From assembly GCF_900167905.1 (NCBI RefSeq), contig NZ_FUYZ01000009.1, positions 1-64,000 of the forward strand: a stretch of DNA of 64,000 nt, given 5' to 3'. Made by a program: the position numbers and the translations under genes. Shown piece after piece: positions 46,219-54,955 of the stretch (position 1 is its first letter; each line of letters opens with the position of its first letter). The notes beneath the pieces are model-generated. The model was not told where the DNA came from. It ran no database searches and was given only the letters and a program-made list of their open reading frames with translations. Source of the stretch: Soonwooa buanensis. Its GTDB lineage: Bacteria > Bacteroidota > Bacteroidia > Flavobacteriales > Weeksellaceae.

Positions 46219-46971
46219 TTAAGAATTTTTTCCAGTATAAAAATTATAATCTTTTATAACTACATTGATGAATTGAAGATCAGAATATGAAAAATTGGTA
46301 GTATCAAGTTTTATCGTTTGTTTTATTTTGTCTGCTAATTTTTTAATGATAATGCTATCTTTTGATTTTATTGCTCGCTCATAGTTTTCTTTGATGATTC
46401 GCATATCGTTATCATTTAGCAAAATAACCTGTGGAAAAATAGGCACATAATCTTCTTTAAGCTCCTCCAAAATCGTATGTGAAATATTAAATTCACTTTT
46501 TAAAGAAATAACAGCACAGCCAGAAACCACATCTCCCAATCTTTGGTTGTATTTTGAAGACACCATACTTATCAAACCGACAACGCCAAAATTAGAATAA
46601 ACATCAATAAGACGCATGAACCATCGCATAAGGTAATCCCCAAATGTAGCCTGATAACCGTCTATTTTTACAACTCTAATTTTTAATAATTTTTTACCAG
46701 GAGTTTGTCCTTCAAAAAGGCTTTCCAAAACAAAAGTGTACAAGATGACTGGTAAATAAAAGATTGATAAAAAAGCACCGATAGACCAACTATCCCAACC
46801 TTGCATTAATCCGCCAATACCCAAAACATCAAAAAGAATCCAAAAAACTGCAAATCCGTAAGCTGCTTTTATCAACATATCAATAATGAAGGCAAAAAAT
46901 CTTTCGCCAACACTAGCAATTTTAAAATTAATGTTTACATTTTGAGATGTATTGATGCCTATTTGATTCAT
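46219..46971 (-). CDS. RDD-family membrane protein
   Basis: 250 aa. RDD domain with FFAFIIDMLIK (Asp in helix 1), FEGQTPGKKLLKIRVV between helices, and RWFMRLIDVYSNFGVVG; three or four membrane helices, then a soluble C-terminal region (about 170-250). Diverges from the SpoIIM gene with only 23 nt between start codons. RDD genes regularly accompany SpoIIM / MoxR / DUF58 clusters, so it likely belongs to that system. Confidence 0.87.
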   Translation of the reverse strand: MNQIGINTSQNVNINFKIASVGERFFAFIIDMLIKAAYGFAVFWILFDVLGIGGLMQGWDSWSIGAFLSIFYLPVILYTFVLESLFEGQTPGKKLLKIRVVKIDGYQATFGDYLMRWFMRLIDVYSNFGVVGLISMVSSKYNQRLGDVVSGCAVISLKSEFNISHTILEELKEDYVPIFPQVILLNDNDMRIIKENYERAIKSKDSIIIKKLADKIKQTIKLDTTNFSYSDLQFINVVIKDYNFYTGKNS

Positions 46972-46994
46972 TTTTTTGTTACATTAGCAAAATC

Positions 46995-47987
46995 ATGAGA
47001 GAAATCGCTTTCATTAAACAAAATAAAGAAAAATGGTTGGAAATCGACCAAGTCATTCAGGGAAAAATTAAAAAAAATCCCGATGACTTGTCATCTTTAT
47101 ATATAAGTATCGTCAACGATCTCTCATACGCACAGACTTATTACCCAAAAAGCAAGACAACAATTTATCTCAATTTTTTGTCTTCGCAAGTTTTCCAAAA
47201 AATATATAAGACAAAACGTGTTGAAGAAAATCGTTTCAAATCATTTTTTCTACAAGAAGTCCCACTAATCGCTTACCAATATCGAAGATATCTACTCTAT
47301 GCGATTTGTTTTTTTGTAGCATTTACAAGCATTGGCGTTTTATCATCCATCTATGATAAAGATTTTGCAAGACTTATTTTGGGGGACGATTACATCAACC
47401 AAACTTTAGAAAACATAAAAAAAGGCGACCCAACCGCCATCTATGGGACAGGATCAACTTGGGGCACTTCCTTCGTCATAATCCTAAACAACTTATATGT
47501 TGGTGCAAGGCTCTACGTTTACGGCATATTCGGAGGAGTTGGGACCATCTACGCACTGTTCCAAAATAGTGTAATGCTAGGAGCTTTTCAATATTTTTTC
47601 AAGGACCAAAGTGTACTACTAGAAAGTGCTAAAGGCATTTGGTTACACGGGACGTTTGAGATTATAGCAATGGTTATCGAGGCTGCAGCAGGACTTATTT
47701 TGGGAGCATCAATACTATTTCCGAAAACTTATTCGAGATTCGAGTCTTTCAAAATCGGTTTCAAAACAAGTATGAAACTTTTTTTAAGTACCGTTCCGTT
47801 TACAATAATTGCTGGCGTTATCGAAGGTTATGTTACGAGACATGCGCAGGTTATGCCACTTTGGGCTAACTTGGCTATTATCATTATTTGTCTATCAATA
47901 ATTGGATTCTACTATGGTATATATCCTAGAATGCTTTATAAAAAACACATAAAACATGCAGATTTTTCAGGAGCGAAACTTCGGTAA
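46995..47987 (+). CDS. stage II sporulation protein M-like (DUF95) membrane protein
   Basis: 330 aa. Soluble helical N-terminus (1-90), then five to six membrane helices. GTSFVIILNNLYVGARLY (about 154-171) and LWLHGTFEIIAMVIEAAAG-like (about 216-234) motifs are typical of SpoIIM/DUF95. Name does not imply sporulation. First of a plus-strand series with overlaps (32 nt with the next gene) running to DUF58. Confidence 0.88.
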   Translation: MREIAFIKQNKEKWLEIDQVIQGKIKKNPDDLSSLYISIVNDLSYAQTYYPKSKTTIYLNFLSSQVFQKIYKTKRVEENRFKSFFLQEVPLIAYQYRRYLLYAICFFVAFTSIGVLSSIYDKDFARLILGDDYINQTLENIKKGDPTAIYGTGSTWGTSFVIILNNLYVGARLYVYGIFGGVGTIYALFQNSVMLGAFQYFFKDQSVLLESAKGIWLHGTFEIIAMVIEAAAGLILGASILFPKTYSRFESFKIGFKTSMKLFLSTVPFTIIAGVIEGYVTRHAQVMPLWANLAIIIICLSIIGFYYGIYPRMLYKKHIKHADFSGAKLR

Positions 47988-48927
47988 TTTGGTAAGTGAC
48001 ACCTTTAACTTTTTCCGAATTTATGGGAAAGATTATTTTAAAAGTTACTTTATAATCAATGGTGCGTTATTGATAATAATGACATTGTTAACGATATTTT
48101 TTTACCGCGAATTTTTTATGCAAATTTTCGTTGCCAATGCTGGTGGACAAAGCTATATGTTCGAAAGTTATTTTAGCAACAACTGGCCAATTCTTGTATT
48201 GGTGGGCATTATTGCTTTTATTTTGCTTTTTGTTATTTCTACGGTTGTATACACATTTCCTATTTTCTACATGAAGCGCATCGGCGAACATCAAACCAAA
48301 ATCACCACCGACGAGCTGCTTTCTGATATGAAAAAAAATATCGGGAAATTCTTCATATTTTGTTTAGCAACAAGCTTTATTGTCGCTCCAGTTATGATGG
48401 TTATGTTGGCAATTTCCTCTTTTTTGATTGTAATTTTAGTAGGTTTTTTATTATTAATATTATTAGCGCCAGCATTTTACAACGTACTTTATTTAACCTT
48501 GTACGATTATATGAGTACTAACAAAACATACTTCGATGCGTTGAGTAATGCTGCTAGAACCGTTTTCGGGGATATGTTTAATACTCAAAAAACAAAATTC
48601 TGGAAATATTGGGGATCAACATTAGTTCTTGGTGTTATCATCTACATTGTGAGTATGGCATTCTCGATGATTCCGTATTTTATGATGATCGGGAACATGA
48701 GTCTTAATCCTAACTATGACCAAATTAATGACCCAAGTACCATTTTCTCGGGCGTAATGGGCGTTATTTTTTTTGTTAGCTACGGCGTTTCTATTTTGGT
48801 CAGTTCTATTGTGTATAACCTAATGGCCGTTAATGCAGGTTTTATGTATTATGATAGTCGACAAGATCTACACCGCGATTTAGACATTCATGAAATCGAT
48901 ACTATTGGTAATCAAACAGATGCGTAG
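47956..48927 (+). CDS. polytopic membrane protein, DUF4013-like
   Basis: 323 aa with about six membrane helices, including VVYTFPIFYMKRIG, a glycine/valine/leucine-rich helix pair near residues 135-175, and a C-terminal amphipathic tail. Similar proteins lie between SpoIIM and DUF4129 genes in other flavobacteria. DUF4013 membership is a guess. Overlaps the SpoIIM-like gene by 32 nt and DUF4129 by 8 nt. Confidence 0.75.
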   Translation: MQIFQERNFGNLVSDTFNFFRIYGKDYFKSYFIINGALLIIMTLLTIFFYREFFMQIFVANAGGQSYMFESYFSNNWPILVLVGIIAFILLFVISTVVYTFPIFYMKRIGEHQTKITTDELLSDMKKNIGKFFIFCLATSFIVAPVMMVMLAISSFLIVILVGFLLLILLAPAFYNVLYLTLYDYMSTNKTYFDALSNAARTVFGDMFNTQKTKFWKYWGSTLVLGVIIYIVSMAFSMIPYFMMIGNMSLNPNYDQINDPSTIFSGVMGVIFFVSYGVSILVSSIVYNLMAVNAGFMYYDSRQDLHRDLDIHEIDTIGNQTDA

Positions 48928-49696
48928 GTTTTTAGTCATCATATTAATGTATATTTTTGTCCCTATTTTTGGACAAGATTATGATGTTGTGGTTCCTCCG
49001 AAATCGCCAGCAGTACCAGCTATCGAAACTCTTGCCGAAACCGATTCTATTTTAAAAACTAACTATCAGACAGACAACACCATAACGACGAGAAAATTTA
49101 GTCCCAATTATTACAAAAAATATCAAGGTGAAGACTTCGATTATCGCTTGACAAAACCGCGCGAATCCATTTTTGCAAAGTTTTCAAAATGGTTAGATAA
49201 AGTTCTCAATGCACTATTTGGAAATATCGATACACCAAACACTTTCAAATACACGGATATTATTATTAAGTTATTTGCCATTTTGTTGGTCGGTTTTTTA
49301 TTGTATTTCATCATCACAAAATTCTTTTTGAAAGACGGTAGTATTTTCTTTAGTAAAAAGAATAAAAAACTAAAAATCGCAACGGAAGATCTTAAAGAAA
49401 ATATCCACGACATCAATTTTGAAAAAACGATTGCCGAATACGAAGCAAAATCCAGTTATCGTATGGCAACGCGTTATCAGTTTTTATCATTATTAAAAAA
49501 GCTTTCTGACCGAAAATTAATTGACTGGAATATTGAAAAAACCAATCGTGACTACAGTCGAGAACTTAAAAACGATGATCAAAAAACACAGTTTAATCGA
49601 CTGACCTACATTTTCGAAAACGTTTGGTATGGCGAGATAGAGCTTGACCAATTGCGTTATGAGTCCTTCAAATCCTATTTTAATAACTTTAAATAA
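48920..49696 (+). CDS. DUF4129-type membrane protein
   Basis: 258 aa from ATG 48920 (MRRFLVII), which overlaps the previous stop and gives a signal peptide (1-19, ending IFGQ). A periplasmic segment, one membrane helix (about 112-135), and a cytoplasmic region with YRMATRYQFLSLLKKLSDR and TYIFENVWYGE, which match DUF4129. DUF4129 proteins often sit with MoxR/DUF58. Overlaps the DUF4350 gene by one base. Confidence 0.8.
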   Translation: MRRFLVIILMYIFVPIFGQDYDVVVPPKSPAVPAIETLAETDSILKTNYQTDNTITTRKFSPNYYKKYQGEDFDYRLTKPRESIFAKFSKWLDKVLNALFGNIDTPNTFKYTDIIIKLFAILLVGFLLYFIITKFFLKDGSIFFSKKNKKLKIATEDLKENIHDINFEKTIAEYEAKSSYRMATRYQFLSLLKKLSDRKLIDWNIEKTNRDYSRELKNDDQKTQFNRLTYIFENVWYGEIELDQLRYESFKSYFNNFK

Positions 49697-50868
49697 TGAG
49701 TAAAAATTTCAAAATATATCTTGGTGTTTTTCTCGTTATTTTAGCAATAATGGGAATTTTCCAAGTCAATAAAAAACCAATTGTAGATTGGCGCAAAAAT
49801 TTTGATCCTAACTCAAAAACGCCTTTCGGACTTTTCGTTTTTAACAAAGAAGCCGATCATCTTTTTGGGAATAATCTAGAGCGCATTAACCAATCGCCTT
49901 ATGATTATTATTCTAAAGAAAAAGAAACACCAAAACACAATATTTTAATCATTGAAAAAAATCTCGACACCGAATCTTGGAGAAAAATCCTTGATAAAGT
50001 TAATTCTGGTTCTAGCGCCATGTTGATCTCGAGATCTCTTCCCGAAATGTTGGAAGACAGCCTAAAGTTTAGACTTTGGATTAACAATTCGGATACAAAA
50101 TACAATCTAGAATTTACTGATGTCAAACTAAAAACCGACACTTTACTTATCAACCGACTGCCAGATAGTCGTGGTTTTACGAAGATTAATAAAAGCATTG
50201 AAATTTTAGGCTACAATAAAACATCAGGTTTCGGAAACGACGAATACAAAAATGCCAATTTTATTAAGGTTAAACATGGTCAAGGTTATTTTTATTTGTA
50301 TTCGGAACCGAGTGCTATTTCCAATTATTATCTTTTAAAATCACGATCTGCCTATCCTACCAAGTTATTTTCGTTCTTACCTCAACAGAAAACCATTTGG
50401 TTTACAGAAAGCAAATCTGCGGGCAATTCGCAGTCGCCGATGCGTTTTATCCTTGCAAATCCACCATTGCGTTATGCTTTATATATCGCAGTTTTAGGCT
50501 TGGCTTTGTTTATGATTTTTAATGCTAAACGAAAACAACGCATTGTCCCAATTGTAGAACCACTGAAAAACACGTCATTAGAATTTGTAAAAAGCATCGG
50601 AAATCTGTACTTACAAGAAGGCGATTTTCATGATATGATGGCGAAAAAAGCGCAATATTTTTTACACAAAATTAGATTGGATTTGTTAATTGACACTTCC
50701 AATTTGGACGAGGATTTCATTAAAAAATTACACTTAAAAACGGGTGTCAAAATAGAAACTATTCAGGAAGCTGTATCTTTAATCAAGAAAGCGCAAGATC
50801 CTTATTCTAATGTTATGAAAGAGGATTTTATTAAAATGAATAGTCTTCTCGATGACATTTTAAAATAG
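49696..50868 (+). CDS. DUF4350-type protein
   Basis: 390 aa: N-terminal anchor (5-22), an extracytoplasmic DUF4350 region (about 30-240, with WRKNFDPNSKTPFGLFVF and KHGQGYFYLYSEPS), a second membrane helix (about 256-273), and a cytoplasmic C-terminus. DUF4350 is a GATase-like fold. Position between DUF4129 and MoxR is conserved in Bacteroidota. Confidence 0.82.
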   Translation: MSKNFKIYLGVFLVILAIMGIFQVNKKPIVDWRKNFDPNSKTPFGLFVFNKEADHLFGNNLERINQSPYDYYSKEKETPKHNILIIEKNLDTESWRKILDKVNSGSSAMLISRSLPEMLEDSLKFRLWINNSDTKYNLEFTDVKLKTDTLLINRLPDSRGFTKINKSIEILGYNKTSGFGNDEYKNANFIKVKHGQGYFYLYSEPSAISNYYLLKSRSAYPTKLFSFLPQQKTIWFTESKSAGNSQSPMRFILANPPLRYALYIAVLGLALFMIFNAKRKQRIVPIVEPLKNTSLEFVKSIGNLYLQEGDFHDMMAKKAQYFLHKIRLDLLIDTSNLDEDFIKKLHLKTGVKIETIQEAVSLIKKAQDPYSNVMKEDFIKMNSLLDDILK

Positions 50869-50887
50869 ATTTTGAAAATTAAAAATT

Positions 50888-51880
50888 ATGGAACAACAAG
50901 ATCAACCAAGCAACGACTTCCAGTCCAGAATCGATATGTCTGAACTGAGCAACAGCTTACACCAAATAAAACAAGAGATTTCTAAAGTCATCGTGGGACA
51001 AGACAAAATGATCGAACATCTTTTGGCGGCACTTTTATCTAACGGACACGTGTTGATAGAAGGTGTTCCTGGTGTTGCTAAGACTATTACATCAAAACTT
51101 TTGGCCAAAACTATTGACGTAGATTTTAGCAGAATCCAGTTTACGCCAGATTTGATGCCGTCGGATATTTTGGGAACGTCGGTTTTTAATGTTAAAGAAT
51201 CTGATTTTAATTTTAAAAAAGGTCCAATTTTCTCGAATTTCATTTTGATTGATGAGATTAACCGTTCACCTGCAAAGACGCAATCCGCGTTGTTTGAGGT
51301 GATGGAAGAACGCCAAATTACAATGGACGGCGTAACTTATCCAATGGAAGAACCATTTTTAGTTATCGCTACTCAAAACCCAATCGAGCACGAAGGAACT
51401 TATCGCCTTCCAGAAGCACAACTTGACCGTTTTCTTTTTAAAGTTGAAGTAGGTTATCCTGATCTTAACCAAGAAATTGAAATCATTAAAAACCAGCATC
51501 ACAACAAGCTTGACGACAAAACCGATGTGGTTAACAAAGTCGTAACTGGACAACAATTAAAGACTTATCAAAATCTTGTAAAAGATGTTGTTGTTGAAGA
51601 AAAACTGATTGAGTATATCGCTAAGATTATTGTTAATACAAGAGAAAACCAATTCTTATATCTTGGTGCTTCGCCTAGAGCAAGTTTAGCTTTGTTAACC
51701 GCGAGTAAAGCTTTTGCGGCGATTCGTGGTCGTGATTTTGTAACGCCTGATGACATTAAAGAAGCCGCACTTGCAGTCCTAAGACACAGAGTAATTGTCG
51801 CACCAGAACGCGAAATGGAAGGTCTAACAGCCGACGAAATTATCCGCCAAATTTTAGAATCAATTGAGATTCCACGTTAG
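50888..51880 (+). CDS. MoxR-family AAA+ ATPase
   Basis: 330 aa cytoplasmic ATPase. Walker A GVPGVAKTIT (about 59-68; the A before KT is usual in MoxR), Walker B ILIDEINR (about 119), sensor/arginine region RLPEAQLDRF (about 173). MoxR proteins act as chaperones for assembly or activation of partner complexes, often with vWA proteins; the DUF58 protein 14 nt downstream is the expected partner. Confidence 0.95.
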   Translation: MEQQDQPSNDFQSRIDMSELSNSLHQIKQEISKVIVGQDKMIEHLLAALLSNGHVLIEGVPGVAKTITSKLLAKTIDVDFSRIQFTPDLMPSDILGTSVFNVKESDFNFKKGPIFSNFILIDEINRSPAKTQSALFEVMEERQITMDGVTYPMEEPFLVIATQNPIEHEGTYRLPEAQLDRFLFKVEVGYPDLNQEIEIIKNQHHNKLDDKTDVVNKVVTGQQLKTYQNLVKDVVVEEKLIEYIAKIIVNTRENQFLYLGASPRASLALLTASKAFAAIRGRDFVTPDDIKEAALAVLRHRVIVAPEREMEGLTADEIIRQILESIEIPR

Positions 51881-51894
51881 ATTTTTAAAAAATT

Positions 51895-53217
51895 ATGAAA
51901 GCACTTTACCTCAACAACAGATTATTCTTCGCGCTAATGCTAGCGGGCATTATCTACGTGTTGGCTTTCTTTTTCCCGATATTGATTTGGCTGGCACATG
52001 TTGTTTTAATTTTGATTTTAATTCTAGCTTTCGTTGATTATCTTATTTTATTTAAAGTAAAAGACGCGATAAAAGCGCAAAGAATGTTGCCAGAAAAATT
52101 GTCAAATGGCGATCAAAATCCAGTCAGAATCGATGTTAAAAGTAATTATCCTTTCAAGACTAGGATTAAAATTATTGACGAAATTCCGTTTCAATTTCAG
52201 AAAAGAGATTTTTTTATTCAGAAAGAATTGGAAGCCAAGTCGGAAGTTTCAATGCAATATATTTTGGAACCTAAAGAACGCGGTGAATATAGTTTTGGAA
52301 GCTTAAATGTCTATGCAAATTCACCAATTGGTTTTGTTGCTAAACGTTTTCAGTTTCAAAAAGATGCTTTGTTACCGAGCTATCCGTCATTTATTCATTT
52401 AAGAAAATATGAATTGATGGCACTTCAAAATGAATTTCAACTTGGTGGCATTAAAAAAATTCGCAAGCTTGGACACACCATGGAATTTGAGCAAATTCGT
52501 GAATATGTCCAAGGCGACGACATCCGAAGCATCAACTGGAAAGCGACTTCCAAGACCAATCGACTGATGATTAATCAATATCAAGACGAAAAATCGCAAC
52601 GTATTGTGATGCTCATCGATAAAGGTCGGACGATGAAAATGCCTTTCAATGGGTTGAGTCTTTTGGATTATTCTATCAACGCCACGATGGCTTTGTCGCA
52701 TATTATTCTTAAAAAAGGAGATCGCGCTGGGATGATGGCTTTCTCTAAAAAAATGGAAAATCGTGTGCCTGTTGATAACAAATCTGGTCAACTTCGCAAG
52801 ATTTCTGAGGCTTTGTACAACATCCAAACTAACTTTTTCGAGAGCGATTATAACCGACTATATCAAGACGTAAAATTTAGTCTCAACCAACGAAGTTTAG
52901 TATTGTTATTCACAAATTTCGAAACTTTGGATGCGTTAAATCGTCAGATTAAATATTTGAGAGGGATTGCGAAAAATCATTTGTTGGTGGTTGTATTTTT
53001 TAAAAACGCTGAAATTAATACTTTGTTAAAAACCAATCCCGAAAGTATCCAAGAAATCTATGATGAGATTATCGCAGAGAAATTTGAGTTTGAGAAAAAA
53101 TTGATTATTCAAGAATTAAAAAAATACGGAATTTACTCTGTTTATACACTTCCGGAGAATCTCAACATCGATGTTATCAATAAATATTTGGAGATAAAAG
53201 CGCGCGGAATTTTGTAA
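51895..53217 (+). CDS. DUF58 protein with vWA-like fold
   Basis: 440 aa. Two N-terminal membrane helices (about 10-57), a beta-rich region, then DUF58: DDIRSINWKATSKTNRLMIN (about 204-223) followed by a MIDAS-like MLIDKGRTM (about 237-245). Last gene of the MoxR operon. Function of the complex is not defined; links to envelope stress and secretion are inferred from other bacteria. Confidence 0.93.
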   Translation: MKALYLNNRLFFALMLAGIIYVLAFFFPILIWLAHVVLILILILAFVDYLILFKVKDAIKAQRMLPEKLSNGDQNPVRIDVKSNYPFKTRIKIIDEIPFQFQKRDFFIQKELEAKSEVSMQYILEPKERGEYSFGSLNVYANSPIGFVAKRFQFQKDALLPSYPSFIHLRKYELMALQNEFQLGGIKKIRKLGHTMEFEQIREYVQGDDIRSINWKATSKTNRLMINQYQDEKSQRIVMLIDKGRTMKMPFNGLSLLDYSINATMALSHIILKKGDRAGMMAFSKKMENRVPVDNKSGQLRKISEALYNIQTNFFESDYNRLYQDVKFSLNQRSLVLLFTNFETLDALNRQIKYLRGIAKNHLLVVVFFKNAEINTLLKTNPESIQEIYDEIIAEKFEFEKKLIIQELKKYGIYSVYTLPENLNIDVINKYLEIKARGIL

Positions 53218-53219
53218 TT

Positions 53220-53300
53220 TCGCCTGAGAATTCTCGATACATTTTTTTGCTTCGCCTCGAAAAACCACTCGAATTGACGCACTTAGTAATACAATAAAAA
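53220..53300. repeat. short intergenic repeat-like block
   Basis: Contains CTCGATAC, TTTGCTTCGCCTCGAAAAA and CACTCGAATTGACGCAC, a composition unlike its surroundings. From memory, similar CTCGA...CACTCGAATTGACG strings recur in flavobacterial intergenic DNA; only one copy is in this window. Confidence 0.4.
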
Positions 53301-53307
53301 TTTAAAA

Positions 53308-53727
53308 ATGAAAATACAACTTAATAGAATCAACGACGATTATTTGTTCGAATGTAGTAACCAAAACGGACATTCGATTTTAATTGACAATACCTCAAAA
53401 GAAGGCGCAACAGGTGTTTCGCCAATGGAAACAGTTTTGATGGCAGTTGCAGGATGCAGCGGAATTGATGTGGTTTCGATTCTTAAAAAGCAAAGACAAA
53501 CGATTACGGATTTCAAAGCAGAGGTTGAAGGTGAGCGTGTACAAGTTGACGATGCAAAACCTTTTAAACATATTAAAGTGATTTTTAAACTAGAAGGTGA
53601 AATCGACACTAAAAAAGCTCAAAAAGCAGCAGAGCTATCATTTGAAAAATATTGTTCGGTTTCCAAAACTTTGGAACCTAATGTTGAAGTTAGCTACGAA
53701 GTCTTTGTTAATGGAGAAAAAGCTTAA
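53308..53727 (+). CDS. OsmC/Ohr-family protein
   Basis: 139 aa. OsmC fold with GVSPMETVLMAVAGCSGIDV (about 36-55) carrying the first Cys, and ELSFEKYCSVSKTL (about 109-122) carrying the second. This two-Cys layout is the thiol-dependent peroxidase site of OsmC-like proteins. Cytoplasmic; reduces organic hydroperoxides in studied members. Single gene with terminator. Confidence 0.9.
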   Translation: MKIQLNRINDDYLFECSNQNGHSILIDNTSKEGATGVSPMETVLMAVAGCSGIDVVSILKKQRQTITDFKAEVEGERVQVDDAKPFKHIKVIFKLEGEIDTKKAQKAAELSFEKYCSVSKTLEPNVEVSYEVFVNGEKA

Positions 53728-53749
53728 GTTTAAACTAAAAATTTAGATA

Positions 53750-53783
53750 ATAAAAAAGTCAGCAATTATGCTGACTTTTTTAT
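53750..53783. terminator. bidirectional terminator OsmC / 2OG oxygenase
   Basis: AGTCAGCA (53757-53764) / TGCTGACT (53769-53776) with six A before and six T after; between convergent genes. Confidence 0.9.
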
Positions 53784-53799
53784 TTTTGAAAGAATGGTT

Positions 53800-54750
53800 T
53801 TACTTTTTAATTAAACCTAATTCTATTAATCTTTCTGTTAAGAATTCACCTGCTGTGATGTCGTCGAAAGCTTTTGGATGTTCGTCGTCAATTGTATTTT
53901 CGAGAACATTCAATGGCATTTCGCTGATTGGATGCATAAAGAACGGAATCGAAAAACGTGACGTTCCCCACAATTCTCTCGGTGGATTTACAACTTGGTG
54001 GATCGTAGATTTTAATTTGTTGTTAGAATGTCTTGATAACATATCGCCAACGTTAATCACCAATTCGTCATCTTGTGCAATCGCATCAATCCATTCGCCT
54101 TTATGGTTCTGAACCTGAAGTCCTTTACCTTGTGCGCCCATCAACAACGTAATCAAGTTGATGTCACCGTGCGCTGCTGCTCTCACAGCATCTTTTGGTT
54201 CATCTTGGATTGGTGGATAATGGATAGGACGCAGGATTGAATTTCCGTTTTTGATGTAATTATCAAAATAAAACTCATCCAAACCTAAATAAATAGCCAA
54301 AGCTCTCAACACATAAATACCCGTTTTTTCTAATTTTTGATAAGCTTCTTTACCAACTTCATTAAATTTTGGTAACTCATCAACCATCACATTTTTCGGA
54401 TATTCTGCCTCTAATTTTGGATTGTTTTCGACATATTGTCCAAAGTGCCAAAACTCCTTAAGATCGCCAGTTGTACGACCTTTTGCAGATTCTTTACCAA
54501 AAGAAACATAACCACGTTGTCCTCCAATACCTGGAATCTCGTATTTAGCTTTGGTTTCTAATGGAAGGCTGAAAAAGTTGCGTACTTCTGAGTACAGATT
54601 TTCAACCAATTGGTCATCAAGAAAGTGACCTTTAAGTGCTACAAAGCCGATGTCTTCGTAGGCTTTTCCGATTTCATTTACAAATTTTTGTTTACGTACC
54701 GGATCATCCGATAGGAAATCACGCAAGTCAACACTAGGAATGTTTTGCAT
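53800..54750 (-). CDS. 2-oxoglutarate/Fe(II) oxygenase, isopenicillin N synthase family
   Basis: 316 aa. N-terminal DIOX_N-like domain (IPSVDLRDF, about 3-11) and an Fe-2OG domain with HGDINLITLL (His and Asp ligands, about 194), HQVVNP (third His, about 248) and RFSIPFF (the RxS that binds the 2-oxoglutarate carboxylate). Homologues are common in flavobacteria; despite the family name there is no penicillin pathway here. Substrate unknown. Confidence 0.88.
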   Translation of the reverse strand: MQNIPSVDLRDFLSDDPVRKQKFVNEIGKAYEDIGFVALKGHFLDDQLVENLYSEVRNFFSLPLETKAKYEIPGIGGQRGYVSFGKESAKGRTTGDLKEFWHFGQYVENNPKLEAEYPKNVMVDELPKFNEVGKEAYQKLEKTGIYVLRALAIYLGLDEFYFDNYIKNGNSILRPIHYPPIQDEPKDAVRAAAHGDINLITLLMGAQGKGLQVQNHKGEWIDAIAQDDELVINVGDMLSRHSNNKLKSTIHQVVNPPRELWGTSRFSIPFFMHPISEMPLNVLENTIDDEHPKAFDDITAGEFLTERLIELGLIKK

Positions 54751-54902
54751 TGTTTGTAATTTTTATACGAATGTAAATTTAAGCAAATTTTCAAAGGCTA
54801 TAATAAAATTTAATGACAAATTATTTTTAACCCAAAAAGTATCATGAACAGGTGTAAAGTTTATGTTTAAAAAAGGTAAAAGCATTATTTGTTTTAAACC
54901 AT

Positions 54903-54937
54903 AAAAAAACAGCTTCATTTTTATAAAGCTGTTTTTG
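54903..54937 (-). terminator. rho terminator
   Basis: AAAAACAGCTT (54905-54915) / AAGCTGTTTTT (54926-54936), 10-nt loop, T-rich on the minus strand; 20 nt after the rho stop. Confidence 0.87.
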
Positions 54938-54955
54938 AATATTTTAAGAAAAATC

